Assembly: GCA_003290165.1 (NCBI GenBank)
Contig: QNQO01009150.1
Coordinates: 124,001-188,000, forward strand
DNA: 64,000 nt
Source of the DNA: Berberis thunbergii
Taxonomy: Eukaryota > Streptophyta > Magnoliopsida > Ranunculales > Berberidaceae
Direction: 5' to 3'
A program made the position numbers and the translations under genes. How positions within the stretch are numbered: the stretch's first letter is position 1; each line of letters begins with the position of its first letter. The notes beneath the pieces were generated by a model. The model worked only from the letters and a program-made list of their open reading frames with translations, ran no database searches and was not told where the DNA came from. Below, one piece after another: positions 35,811 through 46,300 of the stretch.

Positions 35811-36472
35811 TGATACACTAAGCTGTCTAGTAATTTGCACCATACACGTGTCATGATGATCTCGTCAACAGAGTAAAGCGGGTCTGGATGAGTGCCCAAT
35901 CTGGCACTCCCAGATAACATAAAGCCCACTGAGGCAGGTTCAGGAGGTTGGACCCAACCAGCAGTGCCATATTAAGCCCATAAGTCACATGGTTAAGCCC
36001 AATACTCGTGAGACCTAATAAGGCAAGTATCTAGGCATTTGACTTAAGACAGTCCGGCCAGCACATTGACTCCTACTAGGAAACAAATATCAAAGTATAA
36101 GTCATGCATGGAAATTCTCCTGCATGAACAACGCTTCGCAAGGAAAGAATTCGCAACATATATCAAAGTTAAGTCGTGTATGGAAACTCTCCTACACGGA
36201 CGACTCTCAATAAGGAAAGGGTATCTCAACATATATCTTTTCCTAAACTACACCACCAAAGACATACCAAAACAAGAACTCTCTCATGACAAATAGGGCA
36301 CAAGATTGAGGAATAAAGGTCGCTATAGAACCCAATTTATAGCATTACACCTTTCTTAAGCCTTGTCCAACTTAAGCATCGAAGTGCCATCGGCCACCAC
36401 AATGGTGGTCTTTGGCTCACGTGTATTTATTGTGTAGGTCAAAGTCAAGGAGAACAGGATTTGACACCATCA
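35811..36472 (+). repeat. 3' LTR of element A
   Basis: 662 bp, preceded by a polypurine tract at about 35792-35807. It faces the inverted LTR of element E, which begins 251 bp further on. Confidence 0.9.
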
Positions 36473-36723
36473 ATCACAAAAAATTCATGTTATAAATTCT
36501 CTATCCTCCATTCTTACTTTGAAAATTTGTCCTTTGAGAAAATTTAATAATGGTGTTAGTAAGTTTTTATTTTTTTATAAGATCTTCAAATTGAATTAAT
36601 AATAACTATTACAATATCGGAGTCTTGCTTGAGTAGCCAAATTATGAGCTTCAATGTTAAGAGCTCTATTAATATAATTACAATACCGCTGAGTCTGAAA
36701 ACTAAGTAAAAGTCTAATATTAC
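36473..36723. other. Spacer between elements A and E
   Basis: AT-rich, no feature seen. Confidence 0.5.
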
Positions 36724-37407
36724 TGATGTAGTCGATTTCTACTCCCCTTCCTTGCTAGTTACCTAGACCTACACAGGTAGCAAACATGAGCCAAGGACTA
36801 CCGTGTGGTGGTTGATGGCACTCGATGCTTAAATTAGATAAGGCTTATGAGAGGCTTAAAATTGTAAACTGGGTTATATTGCGTACCTCTAGTTCATCGA
36901 CCTTATCTCCCTTTTAGAGTGAAAGAGTATTCATTCGACTAGGCCTTTGGAGACGTAGTTTAGGAAAAGTGATTTTGCTGCAGAGATCTTTTCTTGATTG
37001 GGAGTTGTCCATGTAGGATAGTTTCCCTACACGACTTGTGTTCCTAGATCTATGGGAGAGATTTTTCCCTTTATAAGTGTTGTCCATGCAAGGAAGTTTC
37101 CTTGCCTGACTTATATTCTAATATATGTTTCCTAGTCGAATCCAATGTGTTGTTGGTCAACCTGTCTTGGGTATATCTCTTAGATACTTGCCTTAGAGGT
37201 CTACGAGTATTGGGCCTGACCGCGTGACATGTTGGCTTTCTGGCTCAATGCAACTCAAACCCGACTGTCTGGATTTTGCCAATGATGGCCTTGCTGCTAT
37301 TTGGGCCTCGCTGGATTGAGTGTGCAATCGAGCCTGCTTCATTATTTGGACAAGATTATCATGACACGTGTACGATGCTGATCGGAGGACAATTTGGTGT
37401 ATCATCA
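36724..37407 (-). repeat. 3' LTR of element E
   Basis: Outer end TGATGTAGTCG matches the LTR ends of D. Inner end on the minus strand starts TGATGATACACC, as in A. Confidence 0.85.
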
Positions 37408-37573
37408 GCTGCACCACTCAAGTTAGTGGGTCATCTCATCGGTCCACTAAATTGTCTTTATAGACTCTGCACAGTTGTGATGATTGAACCCAAAATGTTG
37501 TCTCGAGCGATGCACGTCATTAAATAAGTTTGTGATCGCTCAGAAAGGAGAGGGGGTGTGACTGCCTGGTGCT

Positions 37574-37580
37574 TATATAA
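37574..37580 (+). promoter_or_regulatory. TATA box of the reversed ORF in element E
   Basis: GCTTATATAAGTC, 167 bp inside the LTR and 120 bp before the ATG at 37700. Confidence 0.65.
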
Positions 37581-37699
37581 GTCACCGCTTTTGTGAAAAG
37601 AAATATTTTCACCTTGCATCTCTTCTGCGTCCTTTCCTTTCTCTATGTTATTGGTTGCAAATCTCTTTTTGCTTTTCTAAAAGTAAAAACTTTCTCTTC

Positions 37700-39256
37700 A
37701 TGGCGGGCAACATCGAACTTAACCCCGAAAATAACAAGCTCTATGTTTGTCGTACTTTTTACCGGGAAGAGAAGGGGTTCGATCTGGACAAGCTTCGTGA
37801 TGACTATGGGGTTTCTGAAGATTTATAGCTTTTCTGGTTGAGTGCTACTCACAATTAGCTGACGCCTCCGCAAGGGTTCATTGCCTTGAACAAAGGCATG
37901 TTCCAAGCAGGGTATCGCTTTCCAGTTTTGGAGGATATCTGGCACTTTCTTGCGCACCTTCGTATTCCTCCCACTCAAATGGCGCCTAATAGATTCAGAA
38001 ATTTGATTGTTGTCCTTGTCAAGGCCAAGCTTGCTAGCCATCTGCTGAATCCGCGAATACTGCATTTGCTGACTTTTCCTCGTCTTAATGCCTATGGAAT
38101 CTATTGAATGTATACTCCAAAGTGTTTGTCTCCTTGTCTGTTGACTTTGAGTCTTGGAAAAAGAACTATTTTTTTGCTTCTTCTAATTCCTCGTATTTCA
38201 AAGTGGATGGGCGGCCTCTTGTTAGGCACTTCAAATTTGATTTTTGTGAGTGCAATGTTTCTCCTTATTTTATTTTTCCATGGCCTTTCGTAGAAACTGA
38301 GATGTTGTCTCACTATTTTGTGCAGGTAAATTCGTGTCTTCAACTCCTACTAAGGTGGAATAATAAGTGAGGAGAGTATTTAATGAGCTCCCTCGATTGT
38401 TGTTGAAGTCATGGCCGTAGACACCGTCATGAGGAGTGGATTGTTCAGGCACTTTCATGCAGGCGCTATTGCACCTAGGTCATCTTCGAAGGAGACTGGT
38501 GGTGACCGTTCCAGGAAGGGGAGGCTCACAATACTAAGCCCTTCAAAGTAGGCTGAGTTGGAGGCGACCATGCCACTTATCGATCATCTCAAGAGAAGGC
38601 GGGCTGGCGGTAAGGCTAGTTCTTCCTCTAAGTTGATCCTATTAAAGCAGGAAGTGGAAGCAGCAGAGCAATCTGCTGAGTTTGGTACCTTGAGAAGATG
38701 ATCTTCTCCCTCCCCTAGAGCCCGATGTTGAGCATCGAGCCAATATTCCTTCTGAGAAGTCTGCTAAGTTGGTGTCTCCTAAAGGTTCCTTGTCGTTGTT
38801 TGCTAAGGGTGATCTACACCCTAACACTCATAGCGCAGTTCATGCTGCGGAAGAACCTTTTGTAGAGTTTTGCAAGTCGTACTCGGACGTGTTTTATAGG
38901 TTGGACCTCTTAAGTAAGCATCTCAAGGAGTTTGTGGGCAAGGTGCAATTTCACAAGTCTGAGTTGGTTGTTCTGCGCTTAGAGTTTGAATTTGATCTGG
39001 CCGACGAGTGACACTGAGTTCAAGAGGCTGAGGCTCGAGCCATGGATGCTCTGACGAAGCTAAACTTGCTGAAGGGGCAACTGGCGGAGGAGGAATCTCA
39101 TACGATTGTGCTTTCTCACAAATTATCGGAGGCGGAGGCAAGTTTAGCAGGGCCCCAAGCTCATCGTGAAACTACAGGATTTTCTGATATTGCTCGTGAT
39201 AAGCAAAAGTTTTTGATCCTGGTTCCCCTTTTGGCAACTCAAGACTGGCTTTAAAT
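37700..39256 (+). pseudogene. Reversed additional ORF of element E: transposase_28-like domain plus coiled coil
   Basis: Starts MAGNIELNPENNKLYVCRTF. After a stop at 37827-37829 come TPPQGFIALNKGMFQAGYRF, PPTQMAPNRFRNLIVVLV and, in another frame, SWKKNYFFASSNSSYFKVDG. Further on are SKHLKEFVGKVQFHKSELVV and LLKGQLAEEESHTIVLSHKL, a Leu/Glu/Lys-rich coiled coil, ending at a TAA near 39256. Domain order equals that in element C. It runs opposite to the integrase of the same element. The family is the 'putative gypsy type transposon' group (PF04195-like); no biochemical role is known to me. Several stops and frame changes make it a pseudogene. Confidence 0.7.
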
Positions 39257-39884
39257 AACGTATTTTTGCTCCTCACAGTTCCTTCTGATGTAAGTGGCTC
39301 TTCGACCTCTGGAGCAAGCTCTCCAAAACAGTTATAACTTTTGAATTAATTTGAAGAGTGTTCAACAAGCATTTTTTTTGTACCCGTGTCCTCTGTAGCT
39401 AGATTGTGTTATGTTCCAATCTATTGCTTGCATGCTTGATCTTGACACTTTGTACTTCTCTTCTGTTGACCTCTTTTACTTTTTCAAGTATTGGGCCATG
39501 GCTTCTGTCTTGATCTTTCATCAGTTGCCGAAACTTTCTTGACGTTGCTCTTGAAAGTACAATGACCCATTGAGCGTATGTTAGGTTATACAACTATTGA
39601 TTGTACTACCATCTTTATTGTCGCCTATTATTTGCAGGTGGGGTGTTCGAGCGATTATGTTCGGTGATCATGGTCTGCGGAAGGACCATGACCTTTGACG
39701 AGCTATATTCACCAAGCTACATGAGCTGTAACTAAGCTTTTACTTTCTTGGCCATTGTCGCACATTCTATTCGAACTAGGCTTCGAGCAATAAGTACAAG
39801 TCTGACTTTGGCCGTCCTGACTTGCGTATGGGAGTTAGGTAGTAGAAGACTGGTAGTGGAATTGGCAAAAACAAATATCTTTTA

Positions 39885-40887
39885 TTAATAATACATTTTA
39901 AGGTGTTCTACATTCCATGGTCGCATAAGGCTTCTACAGTCCACGTCTTCCAACCAATATGTCCTTGACATGTTGACCTCGGTAACTTTATATGGCCATT
40001 CCCAATTCAGGTTCAGTTTTCCTACTCCTAGTTCCTTAGTATTTTGCTTAATCTTTCTAAGTACCCTATCTCTGACTTTGAATTCTTGTGGCTTGACTTT
40101 CTTGTTGTAGTATTGAGCCATCTTTCATTGGTAGGCAGCTATTCTAGTAGAGGCCAGATTTCTCATTTTCCTCGAGGAGATCTAAATTGACGCGCAGAGT
40201 TTCAATGTTGATTTCCAGTCTGAATTCTTCAATCCAGAAATTTGGTATTTTGAGTTCCACCGGGACCATCACTTCTAACCTGTATGCTAGGGCGAAGGGT
40301 GTTTCTTCGATGGGTGTTCTTTTTTAGGTCCGATATTCCCAGAGTATTCCTAGCAGGGCTGAGACCCATTTCTCTTTTTCCGCATCGAGCTTCCTTTTTA
40401 GTACCTCCAAGATGGTTCTATTGGTGACGTCTGATTGGTTGTTAGCTTGTGGATGCCTTGGCAAGGAGAAATGGTGGTTGATGCCTAGGTCTTTGCATAG
40501 TTTCTCAACCTTGCTGCATTCAAATTGGTTTTCGTTATCACTGACTAGTGTCCTTGAAATACCAAATCTGCAAGCAATGGATTTCCATATGAATTCTCAA
40601 TTTATTCTTATCTTATCTTGGACAGAGGCTCAACTTTGACCCATTTAGTAAAGTAATCAACTGCTACAAGGAAAAAACTTCATATTGGTTGAGGTCGGGA
40701 GTGGTCCAATGATGTACATTCTCCATTGCGCAAATGGCCATGGGCTGGTCATTGGAGTCAAGGGATGAGCGGGCATGTGAGTATACGACACAAACCTTTG
40801 GCACTTATCGCACTTGCGGACGATGCTTTTCGCATCCTGCTGCATTTGCGACCGGTAGTATCCTAGGGTCAGGGACCTATGGGCCAA
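39885..40887 (-). pseudogene. Integrase of element E
   Basis: The N-terminal zinc-binding part reads GYYRSQMQQDAKSIVRKCDK with CDKCQ, the H-H-C-C end typical of gypsy integrases. The core begins WRMYIIGPLPTST, where the family has W-G-M-D-I-I-G-P. The first catalytic Asp is therefore Tyr. The C-terminal part (39885-40121) reads MAQYYNKKVKPQEFKVRDRV then LGVGKLNLNWEWPYKVTEV, the usual 'F..GD.VL ... GKL...WEGPY.V' end. The middle is broken. Inactive. Confidence 0.85.
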
Positions 40888-40989
40888 GGTTTTACCACCT
40901 GGGTGATTCCCACAGATGCCATCATGGATCTCTAAGGACTTGGCTTGCCTTCGACGAGGCTAAGCATCTGAGCAGGGGACTCGTAGTTG

Positions 40990-41605
40990 ATCTTCTCTAG
41001 AGTTTGTTGTTCAGGAGGGTGTACCATGCTACCCTATTTTTCAGTTATTTGGCCTCTGATTTTTCGGTCGGGAGGGCCCCATCTTTGGAGTACTCGATGA
41101 TGGGATTCATTCAAGTTGAAATTGCTTCGACTACATATAGCTCATTGACCTCCTCCTCTTCCAGAATTGATTGTTCTTGGAATTCGTTAAGTCCATTGGC
41201 AGTTTCTTCAGTGGCTGAGGCCTACCTAGCCTGTGCGTCGGCTATCTGGTTGTAGTCTCGCGGACATTGTAGAAATTCGAATCTTCTGAATTGGCCTGCT
41301 GCATTATTGACATTTTCTCAGTAGACTATCATTTTCGAGTCTTTAATGAGTCGCTATAAGCAGTTAGCACAGTTACCTCGATTCCTTTTGCTAGCTTCAT
41401 GCCGAACAGGAGAGCCTCGTTGTTCTAGCCTGGGAAACCAAATTTGACCTCTTTTTCCAAAACGAAGTCACTGGAGAGTGAAGTGTGATACCACCACTAC
41501 TTCCTTTCCGCGTGGCTGACCCATCGCAGCACAGGATCCATCCTTGCTCATCTGGTCTTTACTCCGAACTGTTCGGCTCATTTTGTTAACTGCATAGTTC
41601 ATAAT
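40990..41605 (-). pseudogene. RNase H domain of element E
   Basis: On the minus strand, with frame changes: a piece like NKMSRTVRSKDQ, then DEQGWILCCDGSATRKGSSG, the 'W.L..DGS...G.G.G' opening of gypsy RNase H, then NNEALLFGMKLAKGIEV with the catalytic Glu, and YSDS with the next Asp. Later parts decay towards the integrase. The domain lacks the reverse transcriptase that should precede it. Confidence 0.75.
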
Positions 41606-42040
41606 ATTACTCTACCTATGGTTAAATGGCAGGAGGCATGCTCAAGAAAACACAAAAAAACCTCATTTTTCTTCCTCTAATGAACTATCTCTGCTCTTCT
41701 ACAAACACAACCACATCATGACAGGAGGCTGGAAATGAGGGTAAAGTCATCATTTTGGTGACCTGTTTTTTAGGAGCGGGTCTACGTGTTTGTCAAAAAA
41801 CAAGGGATAAATATACTTCAAAATCTGTGTATACAATACGCTTATCCTAATCATGGCATCAAGTTTCATGATAAGGATAAGCATCCATTCTTATCCCCTT
41901 TATAATGAGAACCTCCACGTAAAACATACCCACAAACATACAAGGCAACAACTCAGAAAAATAGCCAGTAAGAGGAAGAAAAATTATCCACATATGGATG
42001 CTCAAAATAAAATTTTCATTAATGTGGAAAGAAAACTTAC
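41606..42040. other. Spacer after element E
   Basis: No domain seen. Short AT-rich frames only. Confidence 0.45.
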
Positions 42041-42209
42041 CAAAGCTTTTCTGCTTAATTGATCTGACAAGTTACTGACATTGCCTTCATACTCCATGTT
42101 GCCGCATACATTTGTAGTAATCCTTGGGGGTTCTCGGAATCGATTACCAGTTGAGTAATTACATTGATTATGGAGTATCATGTAGATCAACTCTACATAC
42201 AAGATGACC
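42041..42209 (-). other. Candidate spliced exon, minus strand
   Basis: On the minus strand the block is preceded by CATTTACAG and followed by GTAAGTTT, and an open frame runs through it (VELIYMILHNQCNYST..., ending SRKAL at the donor). It lies 0.6 kb downstream of the eS17 fragment, which also ends at a GTAAG donor. The two might belong to one transcript starting in the interval shared with BLOS2. I recognise no protein family. Confidence 0.25.
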
Positions 42210-42811
42210 CTGTAAATGCTAGGAACATAAATTCAACCAAGAGGTGAAATCAAGAATTTGAACAATGCATACTAGTATGCTCTAAGATCTTTTAATCAAC
42301 ACAACTCAAACACCAAAACACAATTTGTGGAAGCATAAAACGGAAAGCAAAAGGTAAAGAACAACAACAACAATAAAGTAACTTAGTAAGACAAGGATAC
42401 CTCTCTCCATTCAATGAGGCAACTGTAAAGATCAAAAAGGGGAAATGATTAATTTCATCTGGCACCATCTTTACCAAACAGAATCAGCTAATACATGCAG
42501 AATCAAGGAAAGTGAACAAAATATCCAGTAGAGTAAACATTGCCAATTGCTACAACCTGACAATACCAATAGCCACATTAAACCTCACCTCCCATGCCAA
42601 ACCAGATTTCCCTTTCTTACCTGAGACATCAAAGTTCATGTGAAGATAACTATCATGTGAAGATAATTAATTGAATCAGATAAAGACACAGAGGACCATC
42701 GACAAGAAAATGAGATCTAGAGAGTCTGAAAATCAGATCTTACCTCTGCGTCCGATCTGGGGTAAAATCAGATCTGAAAACTAAAATTTAAAAAAAAATT
42801 GAAACTCTTAC

Positions 42812-43079
42812 CTCTGCGTCCGAGCGATGAAAACCAGATCATGTCAATGGTCTCCTTATCAACCTCGATCAGATCAGTCTTGATGGCGGACTCCTCAGGC
42901 ACGAAGTCCATGCGACGCTCCCTCTCCTCTTCTTGCAGTTTCAGTGAGATCCCACGCACTGGGCCTCTTTGGATCCTCTTCATGAGATGCGTGGAGAACC
43001 CAGCGATCTTGTTTCGGAGTCTTTTCGATGGGATGATTGCTCTTATCTGTCGAATGAAAATGGAGAGAAAGCTCCCCAT
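42812..43079 (-). pseudogene. RPS17: Fragment of 40S ribosomal protein eS17
   Basis: After 14 unrelated residues ([14 protein letters not shown]) the minus-strand frame reads [40 protein letters not shown] and [15 protein letters not shown], then [17 protein letters not shown]. That is roughly residues 40-105 of the about 140-residue eS17, highly conserved and uninterrupted. The RNA-binding N-terminus and the acidic tail are missing, and two or three residues (WFS) are inserted before SLG. Homology ends at a good donor (GCAGAG|GTAAG). A second copy of 'cttacctctgcgtccga' lies 62 bp away at 42745. This is a truncated copy, perhaps captured into another transcript; it cannot encode a working ribosomal protein. 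Confidence 0.88.
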
Positions 43080-43385
43080 TTCTTCATCTTCTCCCCCAAA
43101 TTTTCGATTTCCCCCCTCTCTTCTTTTTTTTTTACCACGTCACTACCTGCACGTGAGCCCACCCTCCCTCGCCCATTTCCTCGACATCTAGAATTACTCC
43201 CGAGTGGAAACCCATGAAGTAGATAGGCACTGCGCGTGTCAAATTAGATAGAAGACATGTCGGACCACGGTGAGTGAGCGAGCGAGCGTGGACACTTGGT
43301 AAACCAGATTTCAACCTGAAGGGAAGGGAGTCGTTCAAGACCAACTCACTAACGAGAGAGAGATAGAGAGAGAGGAGTGGTGAAG
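43080..43385. promoter_or_regulatory. Shared upstream region of BLOS2 and the minus-strand eS17 fragment
   Basis: About 300 bp between two diverging starts, with pyrimidine-rich stretches and a (GA)n run just before the BLOS2 ATG (43353-43375). No clear TATA box. It could serve as a bidirectional promoter. Confidence 0.35.
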
Positions 43386-46300
43386 ATGTCGGGAGAGGGA
43401 GCAGAAGCAGAAGCCAAGAAATCCGAATCTAAACTTGCCGATTCTCTGAACGATCTCTTCACAAATTTCTCCGCCATGGTCAAAAGCGAACTCCAGGTCT
43501 CCTTTTTTCTTTCCTCAAATTGGGTTTTCTATTCCTTCTTCATTTCCATTTCAGTATGAATTGTTCCAACATGTTCAAATTAGATCCATCATCAGTTCCA
43601 ATTGATTATTGAATAGTTTGGTTGTTTCATCACTAAAATTCCATAAAAATGGTGGGTGTTTTTAATGCCTCCTTTGAAGAGAAAAGAGTCTTGTGTGCTT
43701 AAAACATAACCTAACCTAGGGAACCTTACATGATTCGACCAAAACCAACTCATGGGTAGTGCTTCTAAAATCTTTCTTTCTATAGAGACCATAACATTGA
43801 AAACAATGTATTAGATCCATGAAAAGGTTCAAGGGAGTGAAGGGTTGTTACCATGAGTAGGACAATAACAAATGATCCTGAAGACGTATTGGGCGGGTTT
43901 AACTTGTTTTTAACGTGCACCAACCTAATATTCATGTGGATGGGTAAAGTGGGTGTGACAAATAATGTGGATGACCAAGCTAACTAACTTGACAAACCTG
44001 CTTGGTATTGGGCAGTTTGAATATTAAAAACTTAAGGTCGAAATTTGTCATGGATGGTATCTGACAAAGTCTCCAATGATTAGGTTTGTCACGGGCAACC
44101 CTTTCAACCCACCTAGCCCACCCACTTGGAGGTATACTGCCATTTACTAATCAGTAAAGTTGGGGCAGAAGAACCTTTGAAACTTCACCTCTATTTTCCA
44201 ACATATCACAATATAGCCACAATATTTATGATTGTTATTGTGAAATTAGTTGAAAATTTTGAAATATCTACAATGTAACAGAACATATCATATTTGAGGT
44301 TGATTTCCTTGAAAAGTTTATTGTTTGGAGCAACTGTTAAGCTTGGACTGATATTGATGAGCACACCTTGTTTAGATCGACTTTAACTTGTTGTCCTAAT
44401 ATCAAATATCGTAATTATCTTAAAATCAGGGGGTATGCTATCTCTGAAAATTGAATTTTTAGTCACTGTTGCTTTCTAAGTAGTTGCCCCTCTTGAATTT
44501 GGGGTGTGTTGCAAGCAAGGATTGTTATTTCATTTTTCGAGGTAATTTCGGTAAGTTGACTTTAAAAAATATTTCGTGACATAATTCGTTGTGTATAGAA
44601 AAAACGTAAAATTTTCGGTTGTAATTTTGAAGCTATCAATATGATTTAAGCATTGTAAACTCTTGCATATAACATAACATTTTAATACTAAAATAAGGTT
44701 ATAACGGTGTACGAAAATTGAGAATGGTCGAATGAAAGAAATAAATATTTCGAACTTTGAAAGAAATTTCATTAACTCGAAAAAATATATATTTTGTGAA
44801 ATTTCGGTATTTTTCAAGAAATCACATTCCTTGGTTGTGAGGAAGAATAGGGTTAGATTTCCACAGATGCGATAAGGAATTTGTCTTGTACCTTAAATAG
44901 GGAAAGATTTGGGTGATCTATGAATGATGGAGTCTGTACAAGCATATAAAAACCGTCAATACTCCTAATTGAGCAACCAGCTATACCTCATTATACTTTC
45001 TTCAAAATGCAAGAGAGTTTGTCATTAACTCATCATGCAAGTTTCTATTATCATAATATATTCATTGTCACGGTATGTCAGACTCAAGTTCATGATAGTA
45101 TAGGTCGCTTGAGCTTAGTAGATCCGAGGGATTTTCAAGCCCAACCCATCTCACTAACTGTTTTGGGAGCTATTGGTTGAACGCTCCTACATGGATTGAC
45201 CTACATATTTAAAGATTGTATCAATTGATAGTTTTTCACATTAGGCATTATTGTATACCTTTCGAGATTGAGTCACATGCCATTTAATGGTACTGTTGTG
45301 CTCACATTTTTCATGAGTATTGTCTTTTGGCATCATCTCAAGACTTGTATAACTGCCTTGAATTGATTGCAAAAGCTAAATAATCAATCATATTTGATAC
45401 AACAAGAAATTGGGGAAATACCCCTAATTCTTATATTCAAAGTTGAGGAGTTGAGTGCTCTGTGAAAAAACACATTAGGAAGAGAAGAGAGGATCCCCTT
45501 GATGGATTCCATGAAACTCTCACAAGAAACCATAAGAAACCCCGTTAACCACCATTGAAGATCTCTCTGTTGATAGATAAATTACTGGGTTGGGCTGAGA
45601 TAGGCGTTTTCAAATATTATTCCATCACAAGCATGAAAAATTGGCACATAGCTAATTTTATAGCAAATGAAGAGGAAGGTCAAAGTTGGAGTCTTCATCT
45701 AAGGAGAGATCTGAATAATTGGGATTTAGAAGAACTTACCCACCTTCGTAATTCACACTAGCCGAGAACAATGGATGCTTGTCCAGCCGCCTAGATTTGG
45801 AAATATACACCTTCCGTGCACTCGTGCAATAATACAAGTTAGTTAAGTATTGACCTGGCACATCATCTACACCTCGGGCCCGCATGTGTCAAGTATAGTG
45901 CGGGGTCCACATTGTCTAATCAACGACATCCCTATCTAAAATTTCCATGACTTAAGCATAATTTTGATTACATTCTGATACAAGTTTCGAGTCAAAATCT
46001 CAAGTTTCAGGACAATTCGAAGTCGCCAATGAGTTGAGCAGCTAATCAATGCTACAACCCAATGGTCAAGTGTTAGCTACCTGTTTTACTCAGTATAGTT
46101 TTAGGATGAGCCATATATATAACTAAATTCTTTAAGAGAGTCTAGTTTCTATAGCTTTTTATGGTATCACAATTGAAATTTTGTGTTGAGAGTTACACTC
46201 TCTTTAGCGTCACAGTGTCAATCTGTCGACTGCAGGTGACATAACTTGTCATGAAAACTGTGTTGTTTTAGAAATTACCATGGGACATGCTTATATAGTT

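Larger units (their letters stand above)
28776..36472 (+). mobile_element. Gypsy element A (Tat-like), plus strand, gag-protease with reversed ORF
   Basis: LTRs at 28776-29433 and 35811-36472 start TGATACAC and end TTGACACCATC. The left LTR is followed by TTTGGTGCCATCCGTGGGG, the usual primer-binding region of this group. The right LTR is preceded by the purine-rich ACTTGGGGAGAGTAGC. Order inside: gag (29853-30490), protease (31081-31407), non-coding DNA with a partial LTR of a related element, a 180-bp tandem array, and an ORF on the opposite strand before the 3' LTR. Reverse transcriptase and integrase are absent. I found no convincing target duplication. Confidence 0.88.
36724..41605 (-). 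mobile_element. Gypsy element E (Tat-like), minus strand, 5'-deleted
   Basis: Only the 3' LTR (36724-37407) is present. Going inward come a polypurine-like tract (AGTGGTGCAGC on the minus strand), an inward-facing TATA box, the reversed ORF, then integrase and RNase H on the minus strand. Homology stops near 41605 in front of the RNase H domain, so reverse transcriptase, protease, gag and the 5' LTR are missing. This is the only copy in the window with pol sequence. Its order shows that the reversed ORF lies between integrase and the 3' LTR. Confidence 0.85.

Noticed and set aside
41606..41610. ATTAC next to the broken end of element E, equal to ATTAC at 36719-36723 beside its LTR
   Set aside because: E lacks its 5' half, so a target duplication directly at the deletion edge is not expected. 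A 5-bp match in AT-rich DNA is easily chance.
42799..43217. Plus-strand frames of 130 and 82 codons
   Set aside because: They are antisense shadows of the eS17 fragment on the minus strand.
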